Shown one piece after another: positions 16,719 to 25,893 of a stretch of DNA of 64,000 nt (the stretch's first letter is position 1; each line of letters starts with the position of its first letter). Location of the stretch: the NCBI RefSeq assembly GCF_000427295.1, contig NZ_ATNM01000202.1, positions 1-64,000 on the forward strand. Direction: 5' to 3'. This stretch comes from Cyclobacterium qasimii M12-11B. GTDB taxonomy: Bacteria; Bacteroidota; Bacteroidia; Cytophagales; Cyclobacteriaceae. The position numbers were made by a program, and so were the translations under genes. Under the pieces are notes generated by a model. That model saw nothing but the letters and a program-made list of their open reading frames with translations, ran no database searches and was not told the origin of the DNA.

Positions 16719-17741
16719 ATGAGTCACCGTCTAAAATTCACATGCGCTCTGATTTTGGTACTGGTCTTATGGCTGCTAAACATCAGCCTTGGATCCATCT
16801 CAATTCCTATTGGGGCATTGCTAGAGCGGATAGCAGGGGTACCATTCCCTAGAGAGAGTTGGGAAATAATCGTGGTGGATTACCGTATCCCAAAATCCAT
16901 TACCGCAATTTTAGCCGGAATAGCGCTTTCCGTCAGCGGTTTACAGATGCAAACATTTTTCAGAAACCCACTTGCGGGACCTTTTGTGCTCGGCATCAGC
17001 TCGGGAGCAGGTTTGGGAGTTGCCTTACTTGCCATGGCTGGAACGGCATTTGGCTGGCAACTGTTTGCCGGCACAACCAGTTATTGGTCGGTAATCCTCG
17101 CTTCCAGTGCAGGGGCAATTGGCGTATTGGTATTGATGGGTTTGGCGGCCTGGAAAGTCAAGGACAGCATGACTTTATTGATCGTAGGACTTATGTTTGG
17201 CAGTGCTGCTTCCGCTATTGTGACCCTATTGTCTTTTTTCAGCGCTGCTGAAGAATTAAAGATGTTTACCCTATGGTCCATGGGGAACCTTGGTAATACG
17301 GGATGGAGCGAATTGGGACTACTCTCCGGAGCCATACTTATTGGCGTAACGATGGTAATATTTTCAGTGAAATCGTACAATGCCATGCTTTTGGGAGAAG
17401 CTTATGCCAAAAGCATGGGGATAAATTTCCAAAAATTGCGATGGATTATGATTGTCAGCACCGGTATATTGACAGGAGGTATAACCGCTTTCTGTGGACC
17501 AATTGCCTTTATTGGTATTGCTGTTCCCCACTTGGCCAGATTACTATTTAAGACCAATGACCACAGGGTCTTGTTTCCTGCAACCGCTATCTTAGGGATA
17601 TTGGTTTTATTGGCCTGCGACACATTAAGTCAGTTGCCAGGCTATGCTTCCAGCCTACCGATCAACGCAGTTACCACTGCATTTGGGGCACCCTTAATCA
17701 TCTGGTTGATCATGAAAAGGAATTTTAGTGAGGCATTTTAA
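16719..17741 (+). CDS. btuC: Cobalamin ABC transporter permease (FecCD/BtuC family)
   Basis: A polytopic protein with about ten membrane helices and FecCD motifs: VDYRIPKSITAILAG, ALSVSGLQMQTFFRNPLAGPFVLGISSGAG, and the late GPIAFIGIAVPHLARLL, which forms the coupling-helix region to the ATPase. At 340 aa it is normal length. It sits between the binding-protein and ATPase genes in one operon. Confidence 0.93.
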   Translation: MSHRLKFTCALILVLVLWLLNISLGSISIPIGALLERIAGVPFPRESWEIIVVDYRIPKSITAILAGIALSVSGLQMQTFFRNPLAGPFVLGISSGAGLGVALLAMAGTAFGWQLFAGTTSYWSVILASSAGAIGVLVLMGLAAWKVKDSMTLLIVGLMFGSAASAIVTLLSFFSAAEELKMFTLWSMGNLGNTGWSELGLLSGAILIGVTMVIFSVKSYNAMLLGEAYAKSMGINFQKLRWIMIVSTGILTGGITAFCGPIAFIGIAVPHLARLLFKTNDHRVLFPATAILGILVLLACDTLSQLPGYASSLPINAVTTAFGAPLIIWLIMKRNFSEAF

Positions 17742-17752
17742 TTATTTACGCA

Positions 17753-18769
17753 ATGGAAATCCATCAAAATAACCCCAGACATGCAAAGCCCTGCATCCAT
17801 GCCAAAGACCTGGTGCTTGGATATACAGTTGGGAAACAAATTAGCCCCATCGCTTCAGGGATCTCATTTGAATTATTCCATGGTGAATTGACTTGCCTGA
17901 TGGGGCCTAATGGTGTGGGGAAATCCACCTTGCTAAAAGCCATCATGAGCCAAAACCTGCCAATCAATGGGGAAATCTGGTTTGGTGATACAAGCGCTAG
18001 CCAAATGAGTGATTTGGTCCGTGCTCAGAATATAGCCGTAGTATTGACAGAGAAAATCCGTTCAGGATTAATGACTGTTCGGGAATTGGTAGCCTTGGGC
18101 CGAACCCCTCACACAGGACTTTGGGGCCATTTAAGTGTTGCTGACAATGCCTATGTAAATCAAGTATTGGAATTAACGCATCTTAGTGCCATTGCAGAAA
18201 AGAAGCTGTCCCAATTAAGTGATGGACAACGACAAACTGCCATGATCGCACGAGCCTTGGCCCAGGACAGCAACATTATGGTATTGGACGAACCTACCGC
18301 TCACCTGGACCTCACCAATCGCTTTGAAATAATGTATTTGCTAAAAAAATTAGCGAAGGAGGCGGGGAAAGCCATTCTGGTCGTTACTCATGACCTTGAA
18401 GTAGCCATGGAAACTGCCGATCAGCTTTGGATTATGGCCAACAAGGAGCCACTTGTTTCCGGAAGCCCTGAGGATTTAATGCTGGAGGGTCACCTTCAAA
18501 AATTATTGCCCGGCGAAAAATGGGAAATCGATTCAAGAAATGGGAAAATAAGGTTGAAAACCCCAAGCAATTTACCTGAGATATCAGGGCCAGAACATTT
18601 GATTTACTGGGTTAGAAATGCACTAAGGAAAAATATTGAAATCCCTATGCCAGATAAAATAGAAGTCTCAGAAAATCCGTTTGAGATATCTGTTTATAGC
18701 GGGCAAAATCATTTTACTTTTTCAAGGACATCAGAAATGATTAGATTTTTAAAAAATAAAACTGCCTAA
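17753..18769 (+). CDS. btuD: Cobalamin ABC transporter ATPase
   Basis: The nucleotide-binding domain has Walker A GPNGVGKST, a Q-loop (VVLTEKIRSG region, with the Gln replaced), the signature LSDGQRQ, Walker B IMVLDEPTAHLDL, and the switch His in VVTHD. After about residue 255 there is an 80-residue C-terminal extension (PEISGPEHLIYWVRNAL onward) beyond the usual 250-260 aa core; its role is unknown. It is the last gene of btuFCD. Confidence 0.92.
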   Translation: MEIHQNNPRHAKPCIHAKDLVLGYTVGKQISPIASGISFELFHGELTCLMGPNGVGKSTLLKAIMSQNLPINGEIWFGDTSASQMSDLVRAQNIAVVLTEKIRSGLMTVRELVALGRTPHTGLWGHLSVADNAYVNQVLELTHLSAIAEKKLSQLSDGQRQTAMIARALAQDSNIMVLDEPTAHLDLTNRFEIMYLLKKLAKEAGKAILVVTHDLEVAMETADQLWIMANKEPLVSGSPEDLMLEGHLQKLLPGEKWEIDSRNGKIRLKTPSNLPEISGPEHLIYWVRNALRKNIEIPMPDKIEVSENPFEISVYSGQNHFTFSRTSEMIRFLKNKTA

Positions 18770-18903
18770 TAAATAATTAATTTATTTCGAAATTTAATAC
18801 AAATAAATTTTATTAAATTGATAACCAATTCATTACAAGCTATAATTTTACACTTAAAAATTACGTCAATTTAAAATTCTCCTAACCCTTAATTCCACCA
18901 GGT

Positions 18904-19884
18904 ATGAATCGCTATTTAAAGTTTGGCCTCTTTATTTTTTCATTCCTCATAATATTAATAATTGGTTCTTTGGTGTATCTACAGATGATATTGCCGAATG
19001 TTGGCAATCCACCTGAGAACATGAAGCTATCCACCACCTCTGAAACACTGAATCGGGGTAAATATCTCGCCAACCATGTGATGGTTTGTATTGACTGTCA
19101 TTCCCAAAGGGATTTCAGCTTATTTAGTGGCCCTCCAATTCCCGGAACCGAAGGTTCAGGAGGCGAGTTATTTGACCATTCATTAGGCTTCCCAGGAACA
19201 TTTATTTCCCCTAACATTACCCCTACCTTCTTAAAAAGCTATACCGATGGTGAACTCTTCAGGTTGATTACTACCGGAGTCAAAAAGGATGGAAATCCCA
19301 TCTTTCCCATTATGCCTTATGCGAATTATGGAAAAATGGACAAAGAAGACCTACTTTCAGTCATCAGCTATATTCGAACTTTGGCCCCCATTGAAAAGAA
19401 ACAGCCCGCATCTGTGGCTGATTTTCCATTTAGCTTAATCATGAGGACCATGCCACAAAGGGCCGAATTATCTACAAGACCTCCGGCTACGGATGCAATT
19501 GCCTACGGTAAATACCTGGTAAATGCTTCCGCATGTAATGATTGTCATACCCAATTTGAAAATGGTGAATATACCGGTGAACACCTTGCAGGTGGCAGGG
19601 TTTTTAATATGCCAGATGGCAACATACTCACAAGTTCCAACCTCACGCCGCATAAAACCGGCTTAGGAAATTGGACTAAGGACCAATTTATCGAAAGGTT
19701 TAAACAATTTGAAGACAGGAACAAGCTCAATAAAATTCAAGCTGGAGAAATGCAAACCATTATGCCATGGAACATGTATGCCGGGATGACGGTAGAAGAC
19801 CTGGGCGCTATTTACACCTACCTGCAATCCTTGAAACCTGTAGAAAACCAAGTCAACAAATTCTTAAAAGCAGAAAGCTTATAA
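18904..19884 (+). CDS. Membrane-anchored dihaem cytochrome c
   Basis: An N-terminal membrane helix (residues 7-28) anchors two c-type haem domains: CIDCH at residues 62-66 and CNDCH at 211-215. Probable Met ligands lie in FPIMPY and TIMPWNMY. The arrangement resembles alcohol- or aldehyde-dehydrogenase cytochrome subunits and related periplasmic electron carriers. No dehydrogenase gene is adjacent, so the donor is unknown. It converges with the SDR gene, overlapping by six bases. Confidence 0.9.
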   Translation: MNRYLKFGLFIFSFLIILIIGSLVYLQMILPNVGNPPENMKLSTTSETLNRGKYLANHVMVCIDCHSQRDFSLFSGPPIPGTEGSGGELFDHSLGFPGTFISPNITPTFLKSYTDGELFRLITTGVKKDGNPIFPIMPYANYGKMDKEDLLSVISYIRTLAPIEKKQPASVADFPFSLIMRTMPQRAELSTRPPATDAIAYGKYLVNASACNDCHTQFENGEYTGEHLAGGRVFNMPDGNILTSSNLTPHKTGLGNWTKDQFIERFKQFEDRNKLNKIQAGEMQTIMPWNMYAGMTVEDLGAIYTYLQSLKPVENQVNKFLKAESL

Positions 19885-20664
19885 GCAGTTTAAAGCCCCA
19901 CCGTCAATAGGAATACTTGCACCATTGATATAACCAGCAAAAGGAGAGGCCAGAAAAGCCATCAGGTAACCGTATTCTTCCGGCTGACCAAACCTTTTTG
20001 CTGGTATGGCCTGTTTTTTCTGATTCAATAAACCCTCAAAATCTTCACCCGTTTCCTGCGATTGGCTTCTAATCAAGGATTCGATTCTTTCGGTTTCGAA
20101 GGAACCAGTAAGCACAGTATTCACTGTAATCCCAAAAGGTGCAGCTTCTTTAGACAAGGATTTGGCCCAGCTTACAACGGCGGTACGCATGGTGTTGGAC
20201 AATATAAGATTGGCTAAAGGCTCCTTAACTGTAACTGAGGAAACATTAAGAATCCTACCGAATCCTCTTTCCTTCATCCCATCCAAAAGCAGATGGCTCA
20301 GGTGATGGTAGGTTTTGAAAAGCAGGTCAAAAGCTTGTTGGTAATCCTCAGTGGTTTTTTGAATGACAGAACCTGCTGCTGGCCCATTGGTATTGTTTAC
20401 CAATATATCTACTTTTTTACCAGCGAAAAATTTGTCAGTGGCGGCTCTAAAAGACTCAAAATTCGCAAAGTCGACTTCCAGGTAGTTGTGCTGTTGGCCA
20501 TCACTTACGTCCAAGGTGTTTTTAGCAGCTTCCAGCTTTTCTTTATTTCTGGCAAGAAGGGTGACGGAAGCGCCACATGCTGCCAATTGTTGGGCTGTAG
20601 CAAGTCCTAATCCTCTTGTTGCTCCTCCTACTACTGCTTGGTATCCTTTTAAGTCGATTTTCAT
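19879..20664 (-). CDS. Atypical short-chain dehydrogenase/reductase (SDR)
   Basis: The Rossmann fold is clear: AVVGGATRGLGLATAQQLA near the N-terminus, then LEVDFANF and DILVNNTNGPAAG. The usual catalytic Tyr-x3-Lys is missing; the aligned place reads ILSNTMRTAVVSWAKSL, with Arg instead of Lys and no Tyr, after NVSSVTVKEP. A subgroup of SDRs annotated as 3-oxoacyl-ACP reductases shows this SNTxR pattern, so the enzyme may use another mechanism or bind rather than reduce. It is divergent from the marR gene. Substrate unknown. Confidence 0.82.
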   Translation of the reverse strand: MKIDLKGYQAVVGGATRGLGLATAQQLAACGASVTLLARNKEKLEAAKNTLDVSDGQQHNYLEVDFANFESFRAATDKFFAGKKVDILVNNTNGPAAGSVIQKTTEDYQQAFDLLFKTYHHLSHLLLDGMKERGFGRILNVSSVTVKEPLANLILSNTMRTAVVSWAKSLSKEAAPFGITVNTVLTGSFETERIESLIRSQSQETGEDFEGLLNQKKQAIPAKRFGQPEEYGYLMAFLASPFAGYINGASIPIDGGALNCL

Positions 20665-20786
20665 GGTAATGACAATTGGTTGTTAATTTTTGATATTCAA
20701 TTTAAAATTAAAAAAATCAATGCTCAAATCACCTTCATTTGAAGTAATTTATTCTTAATTCAACAAATCCTATCTTTTTTGTAGGG

Positions 20787-20836
20787 TTTGTTGGGATTGT
20801 ATTTAAATTATTAATTATATTTGTCGTACTAATAAT
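20787..20836 (+). promoter_or_regulatory. marR promoter with possible MarR operator
   Basis: A Bacteroidota -7 motif TATATTTG (20816-20823) follows a TTG (20791-20793) by 22 bases. Overlapping its downstream edge is TTGTCGTACTAATAAT (20821-20836), which matches 13 of 16 bases with a site at 21299-21314 in front of the ferredoxin reductase gene. Autoregulation by MarR is inferred. Confidence 0.5.
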
Positions 20837-20840
20837 TGGC

Positions 20841-21275
20841 ATGACATACGAGCAATTTAGCAAATATTCATTTTTGCTGGACCGAACCGCAAGGAAGGTC
20901 AAGCAATACGCACAGCAAAAGTTCAAGTTAAAGGAATTTGACATTACTGTGGACCAATGGCTGGTTTTGAAAAACTTAGATGAAAATGAAAGGCTGAGCC
21001 AGACAGAATTGGCCCATTTGGTTTTCAAAGATCACCCAACCTTGACAAGGATTGTTGACATTCTTTGCAAAAAGGGCTATTTAGAAAGGATTCAACATCC
21101 CGAAGACAGAAGGAGCTATCAGTTGCACCTTACTCAGGAAGGAAAAGACAAGGTAAAAGACCTCAAACCCCAAATAGCATCCATCAGGCAAAAGGCTTGG
21201 GAGAATCTGGATGAAAAAGATTTCGGTGAATTCAAACGAATTCTAAATACGATTTACAATAATCTAGCAGAATAA
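20841..21275 (+). CDS. MarR-family transcriptional regulator
   Basis: At 144 aa this is a typical winged-helix MarR dimer: helix FDITVDQWLVLKNLDENERLSQTELAHLV, recognition helix around HPTLTRIVDILCKKGYLERI, and the wing with HPEDRRSYQLHLT. The DxRxxx wing motif is intact. It lies between a divergent SDR gene and the downstream ferredoxin reductase/ferredoxin pair. A shared sequence in its own promoter and in the reductase promoter suggests it controls both. The ligand is unknown. Confidence 0.9.
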   Translation: MTYEQFSKYSFLLDRTARKVKQYAQQKFKLKEFDITVDQWLVLKNLDENERLSQTELAHLVFKDHPTLTRIVDILCKKGYLERIQHPEDRRSYQLHLTQEGKDKVKDLKPQIASIRQKAWENLDEKDFGEFKRILNTIYNNLAE

Positions 21276-21295
21276 ATCTAACAGTTACTTAATAT

Positions 21296-21319
21296 TAGTT
21301 GTTATACTAATTATATTTG
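21296..21319 (+). promoter_or_regulatory. Promoter/operator of the ferredoxin reductase operon
   Basis: TTAGT-TGTTAT-ACTAA (21296-21310) is an inverted repeat, typical of MarR sites. TTGTTATACTAATTAT (21299-21314) shares 13 of 16 bases with the motif at 20821-20836. It overlaps a -7 motif TATATTTG at 21312-21319, so a bound dimer would block transcription. Confidence 0.5.
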
Positions 21320-21369
21320 CACAAACTATTGACTTTTAAAGAGGTTAACACATAAAAATCGACTAAAAG

Positions 21370-22374
21370 ATGATTACTACTGACATTTGCATTATTGGAG
21401 CAGGCCCAGTTGGCTTATTTGCTGTCTTTGAAGCAGGTTTATTAAAAATGCGCTGCCATTTGATAGACGCCTTGCCACAAGTAGGAGGACAACTTTCGGA
21501 GATCTATCCACAGAAGCCTATATATGATATACCAGGATACCCTGAGGTAAAAGCCCAGGAATTGGTAGACAATCTAATGGAGCAAATCAAGCCATTTAAG
21601 CCTACATTTTCTTTAGGAGAACGTGTTGACCATCTTAGCAAACAAACCGATGGGTCTTATATCCTTACCACAAGTGACAAGACTCAGGTACATGCTCAGG
21701 TAGTGATCATAGCTGGTGGATTGGGCTGTTTTGAGCCTCGTAAACCTGTATTGGAAAACCTGGCTGAATTTGAAGGCAAAGGAGTAACCTATATGGTGAA
21801 AAACCCAGAACAATTCAGGGACAAAAAAGTAATTTTAGCCGGAGGTGGTGATTCTGCTTTGGACTGGGCTATTTACCTTTCTGATATAGCAGAAAAAGTA
21901 ACCTTGGTACACAGGAACGAAACTTTCAGAGGAGCGCCTGATTCTGCATCGAAAGTATTTAATTTGGCCAATGAAGGCAAAATAGACCTTATTTTATCTG
22001 CTAATCTTAAAAAATTGGGAGGAAATGGTCACTTAGATACTGTTTATTTAGAGGACAAAAGTAAATCTCAGTTTTCAATTGAAACAGATTACCTTATCCC
22101 CTTATTTGGCTTGAGTCCAAAATTAGGACCAATAGCGGATTGGGGCTTGACCATAGACAGAAATGCAATAGAGGTTGATACCCGAGATTATTCTACAGGA
22201 GTAGATAGAATTTTCGCCATTGGTGACATCAATACTTACCCAGGTAAATTGAAATTGATCCTTTGTGGATTCCATGAAGCTGCCATTATGATGCATTCTG
22301 CATTTAAATTTGTGTATCCTGATCAGAAATTAAGCTTTAAATACACTACTGTTAATGGTGTAAATTCATTTTAA
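21370..22374 (+). CDS. Ferredoxin--NADP reductase, thioredoxin-reductase-like type
   Basis: The protein has two dinucleotide-binding motifs: CIIGAGPVGLFA for FAD near the N-terminus and ILAGGGDSALDWA for NADP mid-protein. YDIPGYPEV and the late RIFAIGDINTYPG match this family. The CxxC redox pair of thioredoxin reductase is absent, which points to the ferredoxin/flavodoxin reductase type found in Bacillus and Chlorobium. A 2Fe-2S ferredoxin gene follows at 16 bp, giving a likely reductase/ferredoxin pair. Confidence 0.92.
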   Translation: MITTDICIIGAGPVGLFAVFEAGLLKMRCHLIDALPQVGGQLSEIYPQKPIYDIPGYPEVKAQELVDNLMEQIKPFKPTFSLGERVDHLSKQTDGSYILTTSDKTQVHAQVVIIAGGLGCFEPRKPVLENLAEFEGKGVTYMVKNPEQFRDKKVILAGGGDSALDWAIYLSDIAEKVTLVHRNETFRGAPDSASKVFNLANEGKIDLILSANLKKLGGNGHLDTVYLEDKSKSQFSIETDYLIPLFGLSPKLGPIADWGLTIDRNAIEVDTRDYSTGVDRIFAIGDINTYPGKLKLILCGFHEAAIMMHSAFKFVYPDQKLSFKYTTVNGVNSF

Positions 22375-22389
22375 TCGTATTTTTGCAAA

Positions 22390-22710
22390 ATGGTTACATT
22401 CACAGTAGAAGATCACGCTGGCAATCGCCAGAGTATAGAAGCCCCAGATGATATGGGCTTGAGTTTAATGGAAATATTAAAAGCATCCGAATATCCAGTT
22501 TTGGCTACATGTGGTGGAATGGCATTGTGTGCAACCTGCCATATTGAAGTCTTGGAAGGCAAAGAAGGGCTAGGCGATGCCTCTGATGTGGAATTGGATC
22601 AATTGGAAGCATTACCGGAGTATTACCCCACTAGTAGACTGGCCTGCCAGATAAGAATAAGTGAGGAACTCGAAGGTGCAGTAGTAAAACTAAGAGGAGA
22701 AGACAATTAA
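22390..22710 (+). CDS. Adrenodoxin-type 2Fe-2S ferredoxin
   Basis: At 106 aa it has the cluster ligands in ATCGGMALCATCHIEV (C-x5-C-x2-C) and a fourth Cys in RLACQIRI. LSLMEILKASEYPVLATCGG matches adrenodoxin/Fdx-type proteins. It follows the NADP reductase gene closely and is followed by a strong terminator. It would carry electrons from the reductase to an unknown acceptor such as a P450 or Fe-S assembly. Confidence 0.93.
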   Translation: MVTFTVEDHAGNRQSIEAPDDMGLSLMEILKASEYPVLATCGGMALCATCHIEVLEGKEGLGDASDVELDQLEALPEYYPTSRLACQIRISEELEGAVVKLRGEDN

Positions 22711-22713
22711 TCA

Positions 22714-22757
22714 AAACCAAGAGGGCCTGATCCAATCAACGCCCTCTTGGTTTTTTA
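22714..22757 (+). terminator. Intrinsic terminator after ferredoxin gene
   Basis: AAACCAAGAGGGC pairs with GCCCTCTTGGTTT around a 14-base loop, followed by a T-run. The symmetry may let it serve the kinase gene ending at 22770 on the other strand as well. Confidence 0.9.
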
Positions 22758-22769
22758 TTTACAAGGAGG

Positions 22770-25463
22770 CTAATTGCTATTTTTCAGCCATTTCATAACT
22801 ACTTTTCTGAATTTTTCCTGAACAACTGGTTTTGTAAGAAACCCATTAAATCCCGCATTTTTTATCTCTTCTTCCGCACTTTGGAAGGCATTGGCAGTAA
22901 AGCCTATGACAGGAATCTGAATGGTGCTAGGCTTGGACCTAATCGCTTTGAGCAATTCATAGCCATCTAATTTAGGCATATTAATATCCGTAATTACCAA
23001 GTCAGGCTTGCTTGAAGACTTAAGAAATTCCAAAGCCTCCTCACCGTTTTCAGCTTCCATAATTATAGCATGGGGATCCAACTTTTCCATGTAAATCTTA
23101 ACCAACATACGGTTTACTGCATTGTCCTCTGCTATTAATAATTTAAATGGATCCTTGGCTTTTAAAGGCATTGAATAACCATTTTGTTCTTTAGGAAAAT
23201 CTTGTTTAACAGTACTAATTTTCATAAGTCCTTTAAACAATCGTTCCATTTTTGCCGGCGTAGCAGGTTTGAATAAAAAAGCTTCACAGCCAATAGACCG
23301 GTAGGACTTCATAATGGTTTCCTGTTCGATACTCCCTACAGCAGCAACAAATTCCACTTGTTTAGGCCTATCCTCTACGATGACCATCATCTTTTGCATG
23401 GTCCAAACACTATTTTTCCCGAGAAGGCTGTTGTTTAGAATCACAAGACCTATATTCAAATTGCTTTCCAACACAAAGAAGGCATCTGTCACAGTACCTA
23501 CACTGATGACCTTCATCTTGAAATGCTCACAATAAGTTTTAAGAACATTTCCAGAAACTTCGTTTCCATCTATCACCAAAACTTCATCAAGTTCCGAAAG
23601 GTCTTCCTCCTGATTTTTGAAATTCACGGTTTTGACTTTTAGGTCAAAATAAAAATCACTCCCCACTCCTATTTCACTCTTCAGTTGAACAGAACTATTC
23701 AATAGTTTAAGCAATTTATTTGAGATTGTTAAACCCAAACCTGTTCCCCCAAATTTCTTTGTTGTAGAAGAATCTGCTTGAGAGAAAGCATCAAAAATTA
23801 ATTGCTGTTTACCTTTTGGGATACCAATTCCACTGTCTGAAACAGAGAACCTAATGTTTAATTGTTCATGATTTTCTTCACTTTCAGAATTTAACAAGCT
23901 CAATTTGAGGATTACATGACCTTTTTCGGTAAACTTCAGGGCATTATTAAGTAAGTTTATTAGGACTTGCTTAAGTTTCAATTCGTCCGTCTCTATGACG
24001 TCTCCAATCCTTGGGTCCAAATCAAGGATCAATTCCAATCCTTTTTTGTGGGCCTGAAAGCTCAAGACATCTAGAATAGTTTCAAGCAGCTCATAAAGGT
24101 GTAACTCCTTAATGTTCGTTTCTGATTTTCCCGATTCAATTTTTGCCAGGTCAAGAATATCATTAATTAAATCCAATAAGGCATTGGCTGAATTCAAAGC
24201 AGTATTTGCATACTTACTTTGTTGGTCATTCAATTGTGTATTGGAAAGCAGTTCCGTAAATCCAATAACACCATTTAATGGCGTCCTTATCTCATGGCTC
24301 ATGTTGGCTAAGAACTCACTTTTAGCACGGTTGGCCTCTTCCGCCTCTTCTCTTGACCGTTGGATTTCAAATTGAAAAAGCTTTTCTTGAGTGATGTCTC
24401 TTAACAATATAATACTGCCAACTACTTTTCTATTGTGCCCCTTTATGGATGACTTGGAAACAAGGTACCAGTTTAAATAATCCTCTTTCTCACAAGAAAA
24501 TTCAATCATTCGGTAGTCCTCTGAGCTTACAATCAACTCGTGAATTTCCGGCCATCCTTTCTCTATGACCTCTAAAGCAACATTTTGGTTAATGGTTTTT
24601 AACTCTAGCATATTGGCAGCTGCGAGATTCAGGGTAATTAATGCCCCTGAAGTGTCAGTAACCAAAACGCCTTCCTGCATGTTGTCAAACAAAGTTCTAT
24701 AGGCAATAGGAGCAATTTTAAAAAGGTTGTATCGGGTCAATCCTAAATAAAAAAACAGACCAGTACCCAGAAAACTGAAAGTAATGTAGTCAATCATTAC
24801 AGGCCCCACACTTGTCAAGTACAATAAATAAACCAATAATGGAAAGCATAGACCTAAGATCACCATGTATACTTGTCGGGAATCATAAGGAGGAACTTCC
24901 TTTGTCCTTTTCAATAAAATATACAAACTGACAAATAATAAAAGCAAGGTATAGGATTGATGAAGCCAATAGCCAAAGCCTTTACCAGTCACCATAAATT
25001 CAAAGTCCCCATTCTTTATTAGCTCAAATGAGCTATAAAAAAAGGTATGGTAATCATTTGTCCATACCAATAGGATGTTTATCGCAGGCACTAAAAACAA
25101 CAAGTACAGTCTGTTTTGAGTGATCCATTTTTCCCTTTCCGTATAAACCAAGGTAAACAAGAGCGCTAATGGTGCAAATGAAACCGCCCCAACATACATT
25201 CCCTTATACATTAATAGTTTTAAGGAAGTGGTTGTCATCATCAATTCAAAAACATTTGAAATAGAATAGACAAAACACGCAATCATTAAGGCAGAGAAAT
25301 AGGTAGATGCCTTGCCTTGCTCATCCTTTTTTATGAATAGAATAAGCAAAACAGGTGCAATGGCCACCACCACCAATAAAAACAACACTAGATTAAAATT
25401 CAAAGATGATAGCATAATAAAAAAACATAAGAACAATATTGAAATATAAACTTTTATAGCCAA
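22770..25463 (-). CDS. Hybrid sensor histidine kinase with 7TM input and two receiver domains
   Basis: About seven membrane helices (residues 10-250) form a 7TM sensory region, followed by a PAS domain (LFDNMQEGVLVTDTSGALITLN). The HisKA motif NMSHEIRTPLNGVIGF lies near residue 388. The ATPase has NLLNNALKFTEKG, DSGIGIPKGKQ and GGTGLGLTISNKLL. The first receiver-like domain (from about residue 625) has VLVIDGNEV and VILNNSLLG where a phospho-Asp is expected, so it looks inactive. The second (from about 775) has LLIAEDNAVN, LVITDINMPKLDG and the Lys in FLTKPV, so it looks active. No DNA-binding output is present and no partner gene is adjacent. Confidence 0.93.
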   Translation of the reverse strand: MAIKVYISILFLCFFIMLSSLNFNLVLFLLVVVAIAPVLLILFIKKDEQGKASTYFSALMIACFVYSISNVFELMMTTTSLKLLMYKGMYVGAVSFAPLALLFTLVYTEREKWITQNRLYLLFLVPAINILLVWTNDYHTFFYSSFELIKNGDFEFMVTGKGFGYWLHQSYTLLLLFVSLYILLKRTKEVPPYDSRQVYMVILGLCFPLLVYLLYLTSVGPVMIDYITFSFLGTGLFFYLGLTRYNLFKIAPIAYRTLFDNMQEGVLVTDTSGALITLNLAAANMLELKTINQNVALEVIEKGWPEIHELIVSSEDYRMIEFSCEKEDYLNWYLVSKSSIKGHNRKVVGSIILLRDITQEKLFQFEIQRSREEAEEANRAKSEFLANMSHEIRTPLNGVIGFTELLSNTQLNDQQSKYANTALNSANALLDLINDILDLAKIESGKSETNIKELHLYELLETILDVLSFQAHKKGLELILDLDPRIGDVIETDELKLKQVLINLLNNALKFTEKGHVILKLSLLNSESEENHEQLNIRFSVSDSGIGIPKGKQQLIFDAFSQADSSTTKKFGGTGLGLTISNKLLKLLNSSVQLKSEIGVGSDFYFDLKVKTVNFKNQEEDLSELDEVLVIDGNEVSGNVLKTYCEHFKMKVISVGTVTDAFFVLESNLNIGLVILNNSLLGKNSVWTMQKMMVIVEDRPKQVEFVAAVGSIEQETIMKSYRSIGCEAFLFKPATPAKMERLFKGLMKISTVKQDFPKEQNGYSMPLKAKDPFKLLIAEDNAVNRMLVKIYMEKLDPHAIIMEAENGEEALEFLKSSSKPDLVITDINMPKLDGYELLKAIRSKPSTIQIPVIGFTANAFQSAEEEIKNAGFNGFLTKPVVQEKFRKVVMKWLKNSN

Positions 25464-25893
25464 TTTTTACACAATTGAGTCATCTTTTTACTTTGATTTT
25501 TTTAGTAGCTTTCATTATAATTGAATCAATATTTATTAGATAATTCTATAAATAAAGGGCTCAAAAATCAAAAAATCTACTAGTCAAAGGTTTATAAGGC
25601 AAAAAAATATCAATTCCTTCAATTTTGGTTTACCATTATAAAGGCTCTCCCTATAGCATATAATTCGCTTTACACTATTACTCAAAACAGCTCTTGGAAA
25701 TCAACTTTCAAAAATTGTACACAGCGTATTAGCAATCGTTTAATGACAATAAATATTCACTTAAGCTCTGGAGATAAAAACAAAAATCATTGTAAGACTC
25801 CGGGAAATTTTATCAAAAAATGATCTCTTTTAATGGTTTGACTCATTAAGAAAGCCCTCCCATAACTTGGGAAGGCTTTCTTTTATGATTAAA
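25464..25893. other. Gene-free interval with one hairpin
   Basis: 430 AT-rich bases between two minus-strand genes. The only structure I see is an inverted repeat at 25848-25882 (AAGAAAGCCCTCCC with GGGAAGGCTTTCTT, one mismatch). It lies 12 bases after the stop of the LruC gene and probably ends that transcript. The part near 25464-25560 should hold the kinase promoter, but no clear TAnnTTTG motif was found. Confidence 0.6.
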
